Shown here piece after piece: positions 35,246-43,918 of a DNA stretch of 64,000 nt. The DNA lies in contig NZ_CP090438.1 in assembly GCF_021441885.1 (NCBI RefSeq), positions 2,480,001-2,544,000 on the forward strand. The letters run 5' to 3'. Source of the DNA: Vibrio maritimus. Its GTDB lineage: Bacteria > Pseudomonadota > Gammaproteobacteria > Enterobacterales > Vibrionaceae. Each line of letters starts with the position of its first letter. Within the stretch, counting starts at the first letter, position 1. The notes below the pieces were generated by a model. It searched no databases and had not been told where the DNA came from. It worked only from the letters and a program-made list of their open reading frames with translations. Made by a program: the position numbers and the translations under genes.

Positions 35246-36106
35246 ATGAGCAAACCATTAACTGAACTACTCGAACTTTTGCAGTTGGAGCAATTAGAAC
35301 AAGGACTGTTTAGAGGCCAGAGCCAACACCTAGGCTTACCACAAGTCTACGGTGGTCAGGTTATCGGTCAGGCATTGTCGGCAGCTCGCTATACGGTAGA
35401 AGAGGACCGCACGGTACACTCTTTCCACAGCTACTTTCTCTATCCTGGCGATCCTCTAAAACCGATCATCTATGATGTCGAGAACCTAAGAGATGGACGC
35501 AGTTTTAGTACACGACGCGTCAAAGCGATTCAAAACGGCCGCCCTATTTTCTATCTCACCGCAAGCTACCACTGTGAAGCGCCAGGCTTTGAGCACCAAA
35601 ATACCATGCCAGAAGTTCCTGGACCGGAGAACTTTGCTTCGGAGTCTGAGTTAGCAATGCGCATTGCTGACTTTTTGCCAGCGCAAATCCGTGAAGTGTT
35701 CTGCAGTGAAGAGGCGATTGAAGTTCGGCCAGTCCATGTCGTCAACCCACTGAAACCAGAAAAGATTGAGCCAAAGCAATACCTGTGGATCCGAGCAAAC
35801 GGTGAAGTGCCAAATAACGAGCTAATTCACCAATACGTGCTTGGCTATGCTTCAGACTGGCGTTTCTTAACAACGGCACTCCATCCGCATGGGGTATCCA
35901 TTTTCGCTCCTAAGTTCCAGATGGCAACTATCGATCATTCAATGTGGTTCCACCGCCCTGTGAACACCAACGAATGGCTGCTTTATGCCATTGACAGCCC
36001 GAATGCGAGTAACTCACGTGGCTTGGTAAGAGGTGAAATCTATAACCAGAAAGGTGAGCTCGTCGCATCGACATCGCAAGAAGGTGTGCTGCGCTTTAAC
36101 GACTGA
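35246..36106 (+). CDS. tesB: Acyl-CoA thioesterase II
   Basis: A 286-residue double hot-dog enzyme that hydrolyses medium- and long-chain acyl-CoA; E. coli TesB is the same length. Conserved segments are VYGGQVIGQALSAA near 38 and the C-terminal SLDH-like region ATIDHSMWFHRP with its Asp-His. I chose the ATG at 35246 for the family length and N-terminus (MSKPLTELLELL); a longer frame would add 39 residues. Cytoplasmic and monocistronic, with a terminator behind it. Confidence 0.95.
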   Translation: MSKPLTELLELLQLEQLEQGLFRGQSQHLGLPQVYGGQVIGQALSAARYTVEEDRTVHSFHSYFLYPGDPLKPIIYDVENLRDGRSFSTRRVKAIQNGRPIFYLTASYHCEAPGFEHQNTMPEVPGPENFASESELAMRIADFLPAQIREVFCSEEAIEVRPVHVVNPLKPEKIEPKQYLWIRANGEVPNNELIHQYVLGYASDWRFLTTALHPHGVSIFAPKFQMATIDHSMWFHRPVNTNEWLLYAIDSPNASNSRGLVRGEIYNQKGELVASTSQEGVLRFND

Positions 36107-36130
36107 GCCGTTTACACTGTCTAATCAATA

Positions 36131-36156
36131 AACGCCTTATCGTCGATAAGGCGTTT
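36131..36156 (+). terminator. Terminator of tesB, bidirectional
   Basis: AACGCCTTATC (36131-36141), loop GTC, GATAAGGCGTT (36145-36155), a perfect 11-bp stem between converging genes. Confidence 0.88.
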
Positions 36157-36162
36157 TGCTTT

Positions 36163-37227
36163 CTAGTGAGCATGGCTTCTGATTTGGGCGTTGGCACCAA
36201 ACGAGCTGTCCACGTCGCCTTTAAAGCAGTTCAGCACCCACGGAAATGCATTCGTGACGTAGTAGCCGTACTGTCCCTCTATCGTCATCCCATTGCACTC
36301 GTCAAGCGAGCCAAGTGCAACGACGTACTCGTAGTCACCACGAAATTGACCGTCGTAGCGATTACTCACCACACTGCCACCAGCAACGGGGGTGGTATAT
36401 CCTGTCACTGCCTGCCTAATACCTGACTTCAACTGATAGCTCGATGTTGCTGCCTTAACAACGCCATCCGCGGGATCTCTGAAACAGCTTCCATAAATGG
36501 GAAAACCATCCGCTGCGAAGCCGATGACGGGTGATGGTTCACCTCCCTCACAATCTTGTTCAAACATCGCCATAGGATTGCCGTGATAATGGTATGTGCC
36601 GTCTGGCTGAACATGCGCATGGTGCTCATCGGTACCGAATCGATTCAAAGAGGACATAGGATCAAAACGCCATGGGTTATCGATCTGATCTTGATCGCAT
36701 CCAGTTTTTTCATTACCGACACCGTAACAAGCCGCCGCTAAGAGATCGACTTTCACACCGTTGAGCAAAATCGCTTCAGAAACAGGCAGGCTCAACTCTG
36801 TGACCGTCGCCGATACACTTGGTGAGGCATCAAACTCATATTGCTGAGATTGCTCAGAGACATTAGTGGCAAATGAGGCGGAGGCGTCGTTGAAATCGTG
36901 ATTAGGGATGCCATTTGACTGAACGATGCAATGCGTACCGGAGGATTGAACCGAGATTGTGCCTGTGAAACTAGCGCTGCGCTGTATGTCTTCTACATTG
37001 GATGTGTAGTCGCCGGTATATTGCTCACAATCACCGTTAGTATTGGTAAATAGAGTATCTGTGATATCACTGTTGGCTGTTGGCGTGTCGCCTCCCACAG
37101 TGTTGCTATTACTCGAGTCATCAGAAGCGCCAGAGCTTTCATCTCCACCTCCTCCGCAGCCAAGTAAGGTGCCGGCCACCAGCAAAGAGATCATTGAAAA
37201 CTTTAGGGTTCCTTGTTGCTTTCGCAT
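36163..37227 (-). CDS. YHYH-domain lipoprotein
   Basis: A 354-residue outer-membrane lipoprotein. The lipobox LLGC has its Cys at about residue 24, followed by a Gly-rich run and a Ser/Asp/Asn linker (about 28-60). A YHYH domain occupies the middle and C-terminus: DEHHAHVQPDGTYHYHG near 203, VIGFAADGFPIYG near 238 and YEYVVALGSLDECNGM near 300. The His-rich motif suggests metal binding, but the function is unknown. Several cysteines may form disulfides. Confidence 0.85.
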   Translation of the reverse strand: MRKQQGTLKFSMISLLVAGTLLGCGGGGDESSGASDDSSNSNTVGGDTPTANSDITDTLFTNTNGDCEQYTGDYTSNVEDIQRSASFTGTISVQSSGTHCIVQSNGIPNHDFNDASASFATNVSEQSQQYEFDASPSVSATVTELSLPVSEAILLNGVKVDLLAAACYGVGNEKTGCDQDQIDNPWRFDPMSSLNRFGTDEHHAHVQPDGTYHYHGNPMAMFEQDCEGGEPSPVIGFAADGFPIYGSCFRDPADGVVKAATSSYQLKSGIRQAVTGYTTPVAGGSVVSNRYDGQFRGDYEYVVALGSLDECNGMTIEGQYGYYVTNAFPWVLNCFKGDVDSSFGANAQIRSHAH

Positions 37228-37335
37228 ATTACACGTCCTGTGTTATTGATATGTTAACGGACAGTGTAAGGGAAAAGTGACTGAGTGCCACGTTGTTTAC
37301 GTCACTTTACTTAGCGGCACTCAATATGGAGGTTT

Positions 37336-38799
37336 CTACTTATTTGCTTTGGGCTTCTTAATACTCGAATACTTGCCCAGCTTTCTATTAATCAGATAGT
37401 TAATAACGCGCTTGGCAAAACCGGAGTACGGTGAATACAAAAATCCCGTCGATGCCCATTTGCCCTGCTGCATAACTGGACGCATTTTAGAGAGGGTTTC
37501 AAAGCCTTCTTTTCCATGGTAGTGCCCCATGCCACTTGGTCCAACGCCGCCAAATGGCAGGTCGTGCTGCGCGACATGCATCATCACCTCATTGATGGTG
37601 TAGGCTCCTGACATAGTGTTCTCCATTACAGCTGATTGAAGCTCTTTATCATCGGAAAACAGATAGAGCGCGAGAGGTCGGTCTCGTTCGCCGATAAAGT
37701 GATAGACATCATCCATCGACTTGTAGGTAATGATTGGCAGAATCGGTCCAAAGATTTCCCTTGTCATGACTGCCTCATCCGCTGAAGGCTCTACGATCAA
37801 ATGAAGAGGGAAACGGCGAGATTCAGGATCAGGCTCACTGGCGGGAATGAGGTTAATCACCTCTCCTTGCCCCTCTTTAGCCAGTTCCAGGGTTTCTTGT
37901 AGGCGCTCGAACGACACCGCATCAATCACCGCGGTATAGTCCGGGTGATCCATTGACTTGAATCTTCCTTTCATGATCGATTTCGCCGCTTTCACGACTT
38001 GTTTGACCTTATCTTCAGGCACCAACAGGTAATCTGGCGCAACACAGGTCTGTCCCGCGTTGTATACCTTGCCGCCCAAGATCCGCTTCATCGCCTTTTT
38101 GATATCAAAGTCCGGGCCGATAATGGTCGGTGACTTGCCACCGAGCTCTAATGTAACTGGCGTTAGATTCTCAGCCGCTGCTGCCATGACTTTGCGACCC
38201 GTAGCTCCAGAGCCGGTGAAGATCATATGGTCAAACGGCAGTTTAGCGAACGCCTGCCCTGTACCGCCCGTTTCGGCAACAAAGCAGATCTCATCTTGCG
38301 TAAACGCCGTCGAGAAGATATCTCCGAGCGTTTGGCAAAGGTTCATCGAGTTCTCCGACATCTTAACCATCACTCGGTTACCAGCAGCCAGAGCCGCCGT
38401 CATTGGACCGATAGCTAGAAATAACGGGTAGTTCCAAGGAACGATGATACCGACCACGCCTAAAGGCTGAGGAACAACTTTGTTCTTCGCTGGCCAAAAC
38501 CAAACGGAGGTATGACGCTTTTTGTCACGCATCCATTTTTTGAGCTGTTTACGTGCATCGACAATACCTTCGATGGATGAAAACAGTTCGAGCAGAGCCG
38601 TTTCTGTTGATGATCGGTGACCGAAGTCTTTGGCAATCGCCTCACAGATCGCCGCCTGATTATCTCGAAGCACCTTTTCAAGCTTAAGTAAGTTCGCCCT
38701 TCTGAGTTCACGACTAATAAACGGCGCCTCTTTGAACGCCGACTGCTGCTCATGGAGTCGCTCTATCATTTGCTGTTCATCTAGGATGACTAGGCTCAT
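37336..38799 (-). CDS. Coniferyl-aldehyde-dehydrogenase-like aldehyde dehydrogenase
   Basis: A 487-residue NAD(P)-dependent aldehyde dehydrogenase. The nucleotide site is GSGATGRKVMAAAA near 202, the general-base region ELGGKSPTIIG near 223, and the catalytic Cys in NAGQTCVAPDY near 258. The sequence fits the CalB branch, which lacks N-terminal membrane targeting. Its gene is directly downstream of an iron-containing alcohol dehydrogenase with no gap, so the pair probably oxidises an alcohol through its aldehyde to the acid. Confidence 0.9.
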   Translation of the reverse strand: MSLVILDEQQMIERLHEQQSAFKEAPFISRELRRANLLKLEKVLRDNQAAICEAIAKDFGHRSSTETALLELFSSIEGIVDARKQLKKWMRDKKRHTSVWFWPAKNKVVPQPLGVVGIIVPWNYPLFLAIGPMTAALAAGNRVMVKMSENSMNLCQTLGDIFSTAFTQDEICFVAETGGTGQAFAKLPFDHMIFTGSGATGRKVMAAAAENLTPVTLELGGKSPTIIGPDFDIKKAMKRILGGKVYNAGQTCVAPDYLLVPEDKVKQVVKAAKSIMKGRFKSMDHPDYTAVIDAVSFERLQETLELAKEGQGEVINLIPASEPDPESRRFPLHLIVEPSADEAVMTREIFGPILPIITYKSMDDVYHFIGERDRPLALYLFSDDKELQSAVMENTMSGAYTINEVMMHVAQHDLPFGGVGPSGMGHYHGKEGFETLSKMRPVMQQGKWASTGFLYSPYSGFAKRVINYLINRKLGKYSSIKKPKANK

Positions 38800-39975
38800 T
38801 TATTGTGCTCCTTTATCGAGTAACGCTTCTAATAGTTGTTGGCATTGTTGTACATTCATCACTTCTGGTACTGGGTATTCACCAAAGGCTTCTTTAATGG
38901 CTTGCTTGGCAAGAGCCGGGATGTCTTCTTTCTGAAGCTCAACGACATATTTTGGTATATCGAGCGCGTCCAGAAGACCCTCGACCTCTTGGATAAATGC
39001 CTCACTGTGTTTATAACCTAGGGTCAGCGCCAGCGTTGTCAGTCTGGCGTTATCTCTTTGTTCTATAAACTTGAGGACATGGGGCAGAACCATGGCGTTG
39101 GCACGGCCATGAGGAACGTGGTAAAACGCGCCCAGCTGGTGAGCGATGGCATGTACATAGCCGATGTAGGTGCGAGTAAACGCAAGACCAGCTTCAAAGC
39201 TCGCCACTGCCATCTTTTCCCGCGCCTCAGAGTCACCGCCGTCAAGGTACGCTTTAGGCAGATACTCAAATACCGCCTTTATCGCGTTTAGAGACATAGT
39301 TTGAGTCTCTGAATTGGCATATAGGCTTAAGTAAGACTCTATCGCATGAGTTAGGGCATCTACCCCAGTCTCTGCGGTAATTTGAGGCGGCAAACCCAGC
39401 ATAATATCAGGGTCGAGAACCGCAGCTTTAGGCACCAAAAATGGGTCGGTGATAGCTCGCTTAGTTTTGGACTCAACATCGCAGACAACGGCTGCGACAG
39501 TCCCCTCTGAACCTGTCCCGGCCGTGGTTGGAATGGCTATCAAAGGCATAATCGGGCGATGAATTTTGAGAAGGCCGGGAAGCTTCGCCACGTCTTTTTT
39601 GGTTTTTACGCTTCCAGCGATGGCTTTGGCACAATCAATCGGCGAGCCTCCACCAAACGCTATAACCCCATCACAGCCATTGGCTTGATACTGTTTAACA
39701 CCTGCTCGCACAGTCGCGTAGTCTGGATCAGGCTTTACCTCATCAAAAATGGACGCGTTAATGCCAGCGCTCTCCAATGACGCCAACATGCCATCCAACA
39801 AACCAAGACCGAGCAACACCTTATCCGTGACGACAAGCGGTTTTGATACTGAGTATTGCTGGCAATATTTGGCCACATCAAGCACCTTCCCCTGCCCAAC
39901 AATACATTCAGGCTTAGGCACCGGTACCATTTTGATAAAGGGCTTTTTAACCGACACCAATACTTGATGCAACAT
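38800..39975 (-). CDS. Iron-containing alcohol dehydrogenase
   Basis: A 391-residue group III alcohol dehydrogenase. The nucleotide motif GGGSPIDCAKA is near residue 97 and the metal ligands lie in the ESYLSLYAN region and HAIAHQLGAFYHVPHG near 270. I use ATG 39975, 5 nt after AAGGAG; a GTG two codons earlier sits on the ribosome site. Its stop abuts the aldehyde dehydrogenase start, so the two form an operon. The substrate is unknown; short- or medium-chain alcohols are likely. Confidence 0.92.
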   Translation of the reverse strand: MLHQVLVSVKKPFIKMVPVPKPECIVGQGKVLDVAKYCQQYSVSKPLVVTDKVLLGLGLLDGMLASLESAGINASIFDEVKPDPDYATVRAGVKQYQANGCDGVIAFGGGSPIDCAKAIAGSVKTKKDVAKLPGLLKIHRPIMPLIAIPTTAGTGSEGTVAAVVCDVESKTKRAITDPFLVPKAAVLDPDIMLGLPPQITAETGVDALTHAIESYLSLYANSETQTMSLNAIKAVFEYLPKAYLDGGDSEAREKMAVASFEAGLAFTRTYIGYVHAIAHQLGAFYHVPHGRANAMVLPHVLKFIEQRDNARLTTLALTLGYKHSEAFIQEVEGLLDALDIPKYVVELQKEDIPALAKQAIKEAFGEYPVPEVMNVQQCQQLLEALLDKGAQ

Positions 39976-40096
39976 AAACACTCCTTGTGTGTAGCCAGCA
40001 ATCTCAGTCTATGAACTCATGTAGTTACACTAGGTTATAGAGTGATTACTCGGCGCTGGCAAGGATACGTGGCTTAAGTTGAGAACTACTACCAAA

Positions 40097-40558
40097 TCAA
40101 CGTATTGGCAGTGCTGTGGTGTATTTTAGTGGCTCCATCGCAAAGGTTGACGTTACGTTGGATAGCCCATCTATGCTATTGACGAGCTTTTTGTAGAACT
40201 CATCGAAGCACTTCATATCTTTAACCAATACCTTCATCATGTAGTCGTACTCACCCGCCATTCGATAGAACTCCATCACTTCGGGGAACAAAGACACCGT
40301 CTCGACAAAGGCTTTATACCACTCATGAGAGTGATTGGTGGTTTTGATCTGTACGAACGCCGTGAATGATAAACCCAGCTTTTCTGGGTCCAGCAACGCA
40401 ACCCGCTTATCGATCACACCGCTCTCTTCAAGCTTCTTAAGTCGCTTCCAACAAGGTGTGGTGGTGAGGTTAACCGCTTCGGCTAACTCGTTTAGCGACA
40501 AGGTCCCATCTTGTTGCAGTAGGGACAGTAGCTTCTTATCTGTACTATCTATATCCAA
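40097..40558 (-). CDS. decR: Lrp/AsnC-family regulator, DecR (YbaO)-like
   Basis: A 153-residue regulator with an N-terminal helix-turn-helix (LSLNELAEAVNLTTTPCWKR) and an AsnC effector domain. It resembles E. coli DecR along its whole length, including TPCWKRLKKLEESG, MAGEYDYMMKVLVKDMK and a TTALPI end. DecR senses cysteine and activates cysteine desulfidation. Here the gene is divergent from a cysteine-desulfhydrase-like enzyme, which supports the same role. A near-perfect Lrp-type palindrome lies 14 nt upstream of its start. Confidence 0.85.
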   Translation of the reverse strand: MDIDSTDKKLLSLLQQDGTLSLNELAEAVNLTTTPCWKRLKKLEESGVIDKRVALLDPEKLGLSFTAFVQIKTTNHSHEWYKAFVETVSLFPEVMEFYRMAGEYDYMMKVLVKDMKCFDEFYKKLVNSIDGLSNVTSTFAMEPLKYTTALPIR

Positions 40559-40571
40559 AATAGCTCCAATT

Positions 40572-40586
40572 TAGAAAAATTTTCTA
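40572..40586. promoter_or_regulatory. Lrp-type operator between decR and the desulfhydrase-like gene
   Basis: A perfect palindrome, TAGAAAA-A-TTTTCTA. It agrees with 14 of 15 positions of the Lrp consensus YAGHAWATTWTDCTR. It is 14 nt from the decR start and about 96 nt from the divergent gene. Confidence 0.6.
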
Positions 40587-40681
40587 CTAATTAGCGAAAT
40601 TGAAGTAAATATAGCAAAGTTTTTCTCTCTATCTGTAGGTAAATTATCACCATGCCAATCACAAAGTAGGAAACCAAGACG

Positions 40682-41752
40682 ATGTGTACTGATCACCAAT
40701 GGATTAACAACGCTGTTCGCAAAATTGAAGCTGACTTCCAGCGCTCGGCAGATACTCACCTGATCAAACTTGATCTCCCTAGTATTGAAGGGATCGACGT
40801 TTATCTAAAAGACGAAAGCACACATCCAACTGGCTCACTAAAACACCGTCTAGCCCGCTCGCTATTTTTATATGCGATCTGTAATGGCTGGATTGGTCCC
40901 GAGACGACTGTGATTGAATCATCATCGGGCAGCACTGCCGTATCAGAAGCCTACTTTGCTCGTCTACTTGGTTTACCCTTTATTGCAGTGATGCCAAAGT
41001 GCACAGCACGCAAGAAAATTGAACAGATTGAATTCTATGGTGGTAAAGCACATCTTGTAGACCGCTCTGATCAGATTTACGCAGAATCTCGCCGATTGGC
41101 AGAAGAGCTAAACGGCCACTACATGGATCAGTTTACTTACGCTGAGCGCGCAACGGATTGGCGTGGTAACAACAACATTGCGAACTCTATTTTTAGTCAG
41201 ATGGAGCTCGAAGATCATCCGATTCCATCTTGGGTGGTAATGAGTCCTGGTACAGGCGGTACGTCGGCTACAATTGGTCGCTTTATTCGCTATCAAAAGC
41301 ACGATACTAAGCTATGCGTTGTTGACCCAGAGAACTCTGTTTTCCATGACTACTTTAAGACAGGTAACGCGCAGATTACGGGTGATTGTGGCAGCAAAAT
41401 TGAAGGCATTGGTCGCCCTCGCGTTGAACCAAGCTTTATTCCAGGCGTGGTTGATGAGATGCGTACCATCCCAGATGCGGCAAGTATTGCAACCATCCAT
41501 TGGCTGGAAAAAACACTGGGACGTAAAGTGGGTGCATCGACAGGTACCAATCTTTACGGTGTGCTGCAACTAGCAAGCGAGATGAAAAGACGTGGCGAAA
41601 CTGGCTCTATTGTCACTTTGCTGTGTGACAGCGGTGAGCGCTACCTAGATACTTACTACAACAGTGAGTGGATTAATAACAATATTGGGGATTTGCAACC
41701 TTACTTAGACAAGCTCGAAGTGTTCGAAGCGACAGGTGAGCTCGCAGAGTAA
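40682..41752 (+). CDS. PLP-dependent cysteine synthase-fold enzyme, Cds1-like cysteine desulfhydrase
   Basis: A 356-residue fold-type II PLP enzyme. The PLP lysine is Lys54 in PTGSLKHRLARS, followed by ESSSGSTAVSEAYFARLLG. The phosphate-binding loop appears as SPGTGGTSATIGRFI near 185. The layout matches Cds1-type enzymes, which release sulfide, pyruvate and ammonia from cysteine, more than CysK or CysM. It is divergent from decR, with an Lrp-type palindrome between, suggesting control by cysteine. A terminator follows. Confidence 0.85.
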   Translation: MCTDHQWINNAVRKIEADFQRSADTHLIKLDLPSIEGIDVYLKDESTHPTGSLKHRLARSLFLYAICNGWIGPETTVIESSSGSTAVSEAYFARLLGLPFIAVMPKCTARKKIEQIEFYGGKAHLVDRSDQIYAESRRLAEELNGHYMDQFTYAERATDWRGNNNIANSIFSQMELEDHPIPSWVVMSPGTGGTSATIGRFIRYQKHDTKLCVVDPENSVFHDYFKTGNAQITGDCGSKIEGIGRPRVEPSFIPGVVDEMRTIPDAASIATIHWLEKTLGRKVGASTGTNLYGVLQLASEMKRRGETGSIVTLLCDSGERYLDTYYNSEWINNNIGDLQPYLDKLEVFEATGELAE

Positions 41753-41767
41753 CTAACCTCAGTTGGC

Positions 41768-41795
41768 AGGGAGTGATAATTCACTCCCTTTTTTT
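41768..41795 (+). terminator. Terminator of the desulfhydrase-like gene
   Basis: AGGGAGTGA (41768-41776), loop TAAT, TCACTCCCT (41781-41789), then T residues to 41795. Confidence 0.9.
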
Positions 41796-41801
41796 CGCCT
41801 G

Positions 41802-42896
41802 TTACTTTTGCGCGTATGAGGTTTTCACTTTCTCTTGCGCCGCTGCGATGTAGGAAACAAGGTCACGATACGCCATATCCATTTGGTCAATCATGTTTGA
41901 ATCGTTACTGCCTTGCGCTACTAGCCGCAATCCGTCGTGCAGTGCCGTCGCCTTAACATAGAAATACTCTAAAGGCCCACCAGGGGATGCAAGCTGCTGT
42001 GTCTCTTCATGACTGGCTATCACCTGACCAAAAATGGTCTCACTTTCAGCAAGCTCAAGCAAACTCGCATCATAGTCTGCCCCAATCAGCTTGGAGTGCG
42101 CCGTTGCCCACATATTCGTGTACTGCGCGATAGCACTGGACGCGTAGATATCGACCGTAGTGGTATAGATGACGTCAACCGTGTCAGAAGAAAGAGACAA
42201 AATGGATTGGGTATCTTGAACTATGTCCGAAGCGCCTTTAGAGGCATCTGCGACTTGCGACGAGACCAATTCGATGTTCTCGCCCGCTTTGTTGGTGCTT
42301 CCTTCAATGCGCTCAACCAATCCCGAGATCTCACTCGCCGCTTCATTCGCACGCCCGGCCAGTGAACGCACTTCGTCTGCGACCACAGCGAACCCACGGC
42401 CGTGCTCACCTGCCCTAGCCGCTTCAATAGCAGCATTAAGCGCAAGTAAGTTGGTTTGTTCTGAAATCTGATGAATGATACTGATAAACTGAGTGATATC
42501 CCCGGTCAGCACTTGTAGTGCCGCCACCGTCTCTTTGCTCGCGTTAGAAGATTGCGATACCTGATCGAGCGATTGATACATCTCTTCAAGCTGCTGCTGT
42601 GTCGCGTCAAACACACCGAGGTTCGCCTGAAGCTGGTCACTTTGATGGATGAGCTGATTATTCGCCTGTTCAATATTGCTCGTCGCTCCCACCAGCTGGG
42701 AAGTAACAGAGCTCAAAAACAGTCGAGAGCGCTGCTTTTGTTTGTCTAGCTGGAATTCCAGCTTTCTTATCTGCTGCTCTTTTTGAACTAACTCTTGCTG
42801 CAACTGCTCGACTTGGCAAGCGAAGGTGTCTTTCTGTTCGGATTCAGATAGCAATTGCTGTTGGAGTTGAGTGAGTTGTTTTTTGGATGCAAACAT
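41802..42896 (-). CDS. Soluble methyl-accepting chemotaxis protein
   Basis: A 364-residue transducer with no membrane span. It begins with a coiled coil (about 5-60), then the signalling hairpin with the conserved tip EQTNLLALNAAIEAARAGE (near 148) and GRGFAVVADEVRSLAGRANE. The C-terminal 100 residues form a separate helical domain with several His and Asp residues (AHSKLIGADYDASLL). This places the sensory region after the signalling domain, as in CZB transducers, although the CZB Cys motif is not visible. The signal sensed inside the cell is unknown. Confidence 0.88.
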   Translation of the reverse strand: MFASKKQLTQLQQQLLSESEQKDTFACQVEQLQQELVQKEQQIRKLEFQLDKQKQRSRLFLSSVTSQLVGATSNIEQANNQLIHQSDQLQANLGVFDATQQQLEEMYQSLDQVSQSSNASKETVAALQVLTGDITQFISIIHQISEQTNLLALNAAIEAARAGEHGRGFAVVADEVRSLAGRANEAASEISGLVERIEGSTNKAGENIELVSSQVADASKGASDIVQDTQSILSLSSDTVDVIYTTTVDIYASSAIAQYTNMWATAHSKLIGADYDASLLELAESETIFGQVIASHEETQQLASPGGPLEYFYVKATALHDGLRLVAQGSNDSNMIDQMDMAYRDLVSYIAAAQEKVKTSYAQK

Positions 42897-43109
42897 ATGA
42901 CCACTTATCTTTTACTGCTTTCTTTATCGTTATTGTTTTCTAACGGTAGCATTGGTGAGGGAAATATAAATGGCTTGAAGGGTAAGTTGTGATGAGGGGT
43001 AGCTGGTATCACCCTATTAGGGTATGGACTTGGGGTAATTTGGTGGAGTGCTTTTAGGTGTGGGGAACGGAATTTGGGGGGATTGGTGGGTGGTTTGGGT
43101 TTCGCGTTT

Positions 43110-43243
43110 ACCCCCTCTAGCTCCCCCTATTTTAGGGGGAGAACGACTGCTCGCTCCTATCGTCGCGCCGCAACTCGTAAAGTGGGGCGATGCGTCAGCG
43201 AGCAGTCCGTTCCTCCCCTCGCAAGCGGGAGGCTAGGAGGGGT
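43110..43243. repeat. 134-bp imperfect palindromic repeat element
   Basis: The left arm (43110-43155) starts ACCCCCTCTAGCTCCC, ends CTGCTCGCT, and contains its own GC-rich hairpin. The right arm (43197-43243) is its reverse complement with about a dozen differences and also has an inner hairpin (CTCCC...GGGAG). A 41-nt spacer carries a smaller inverted repeat. Complementary ends with inner stem-loops resemble a BIME or a non-coding MITE. It sits between the chemotaxis gene and grxD. No target-site duplication is obvious. Confidence 0.7.
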
Positions 43244-43281
43244 CAGCTCTTAAGCTCTTTTGAGCTCAATCAGAAGAAGAC

Positions 43282-43620
43282 TTAAGCGTCACCTTCCTCC
43301 GCATTGCGTGCTGCCGCTTCTTTAATGATTGGCTGAAGTTCGCCTTTTTGGAACATCTCTACGATGATGTCACAGCCGCCGATTAGCTCGCCTTCAACCC
43401 ATAGTTGAGGGAAAGTTGGCCATTGAGCGTACTTTGGTAGCTCTGCGCGGATGTCTGGGTTTTGTAGGATGTCTACATAAGCAAATTTTTCGCCACAAGC
43501 CATTAGTGCCTGAGCTGCTTGTGAAGAAAAGCCACAGCTCGGCAATTTAGGTGAACCTTTCATGTAAAGAAGAATTGTGTTTTCTTCAATTTGCTGTTTG
43601 ATTTTATCGATCGTTTCCAT
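43282..43620 (-). CDS. grxD: Monothiol glutaredoxin, Grx4
   Basis: A 112-residue CGFS glutaredoxin (Cys29-Gly-Phe-Ser) with the glutathione/cluster-binding segment WPTFPQLWVEGELIGGCDI. It carries [2Fe-2S] clusters with BolA-type partners. The adjacent sodB in the opposite direction is a common gammaproteobacterial arrangement. The ATG at 43620 has GAGG upstream. It is cytoplasmic and monocistronic. Confidence 0.96.
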   Translation of the reverse strand: METIDKIKQQIEENTILLYMKGSPKLPSCGFSSQAAQALMACGEKFAYVDILQNPDIRAELPKYAQWPTFPQLWVEGELIGGCDIIVEMFQKGELQPIIKEAAARNAEEGDA

Positions 43621-43686
43621 TGCTTCCTCGAAATGCTTGTACTGCGAATGTGTTCACATTCTAGCGAATCGTCACAGAATAAAAAG

Positions 43687-43701
43687 CACAATAATATTGT
43701 G
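43687..43701. promoter_or_regulatory. Perfect 15-bp palindrome between grxD and sodB
   Basis: CACAATA-A-TATTGTG, 67 nt upstream of the grxD start and about 220 nt before sodB. A dimeric regulator could bind it. I cannot assign it to a known regulator. Confidence 0.4.
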
Positions 43702-43918
43702 GTTATACTATTGTAGCTAAGATGTGATGCGAGCTACCCAAACCCTTACTATCAAGAGCTAAGTAAACAAAACATCACAATTAATTTATCACCAACTCTT
43801 TTAATAAAGTAAAAACTTGCTAAAATAGCAAGCAGTCAGTCAACACACGACTCAATAAAAAATATACTTGGAAGCAATCAGGGTAAAAACCCGTTAATAA
43901 TCAATGGAGAAGCGAGCA

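Noticed and set aside
43048..43236. A 62-codon plus-strand frame
   Set aside because: It lies within the palindromic repeat and G-rich flank, so its sequence reflects the repeat.
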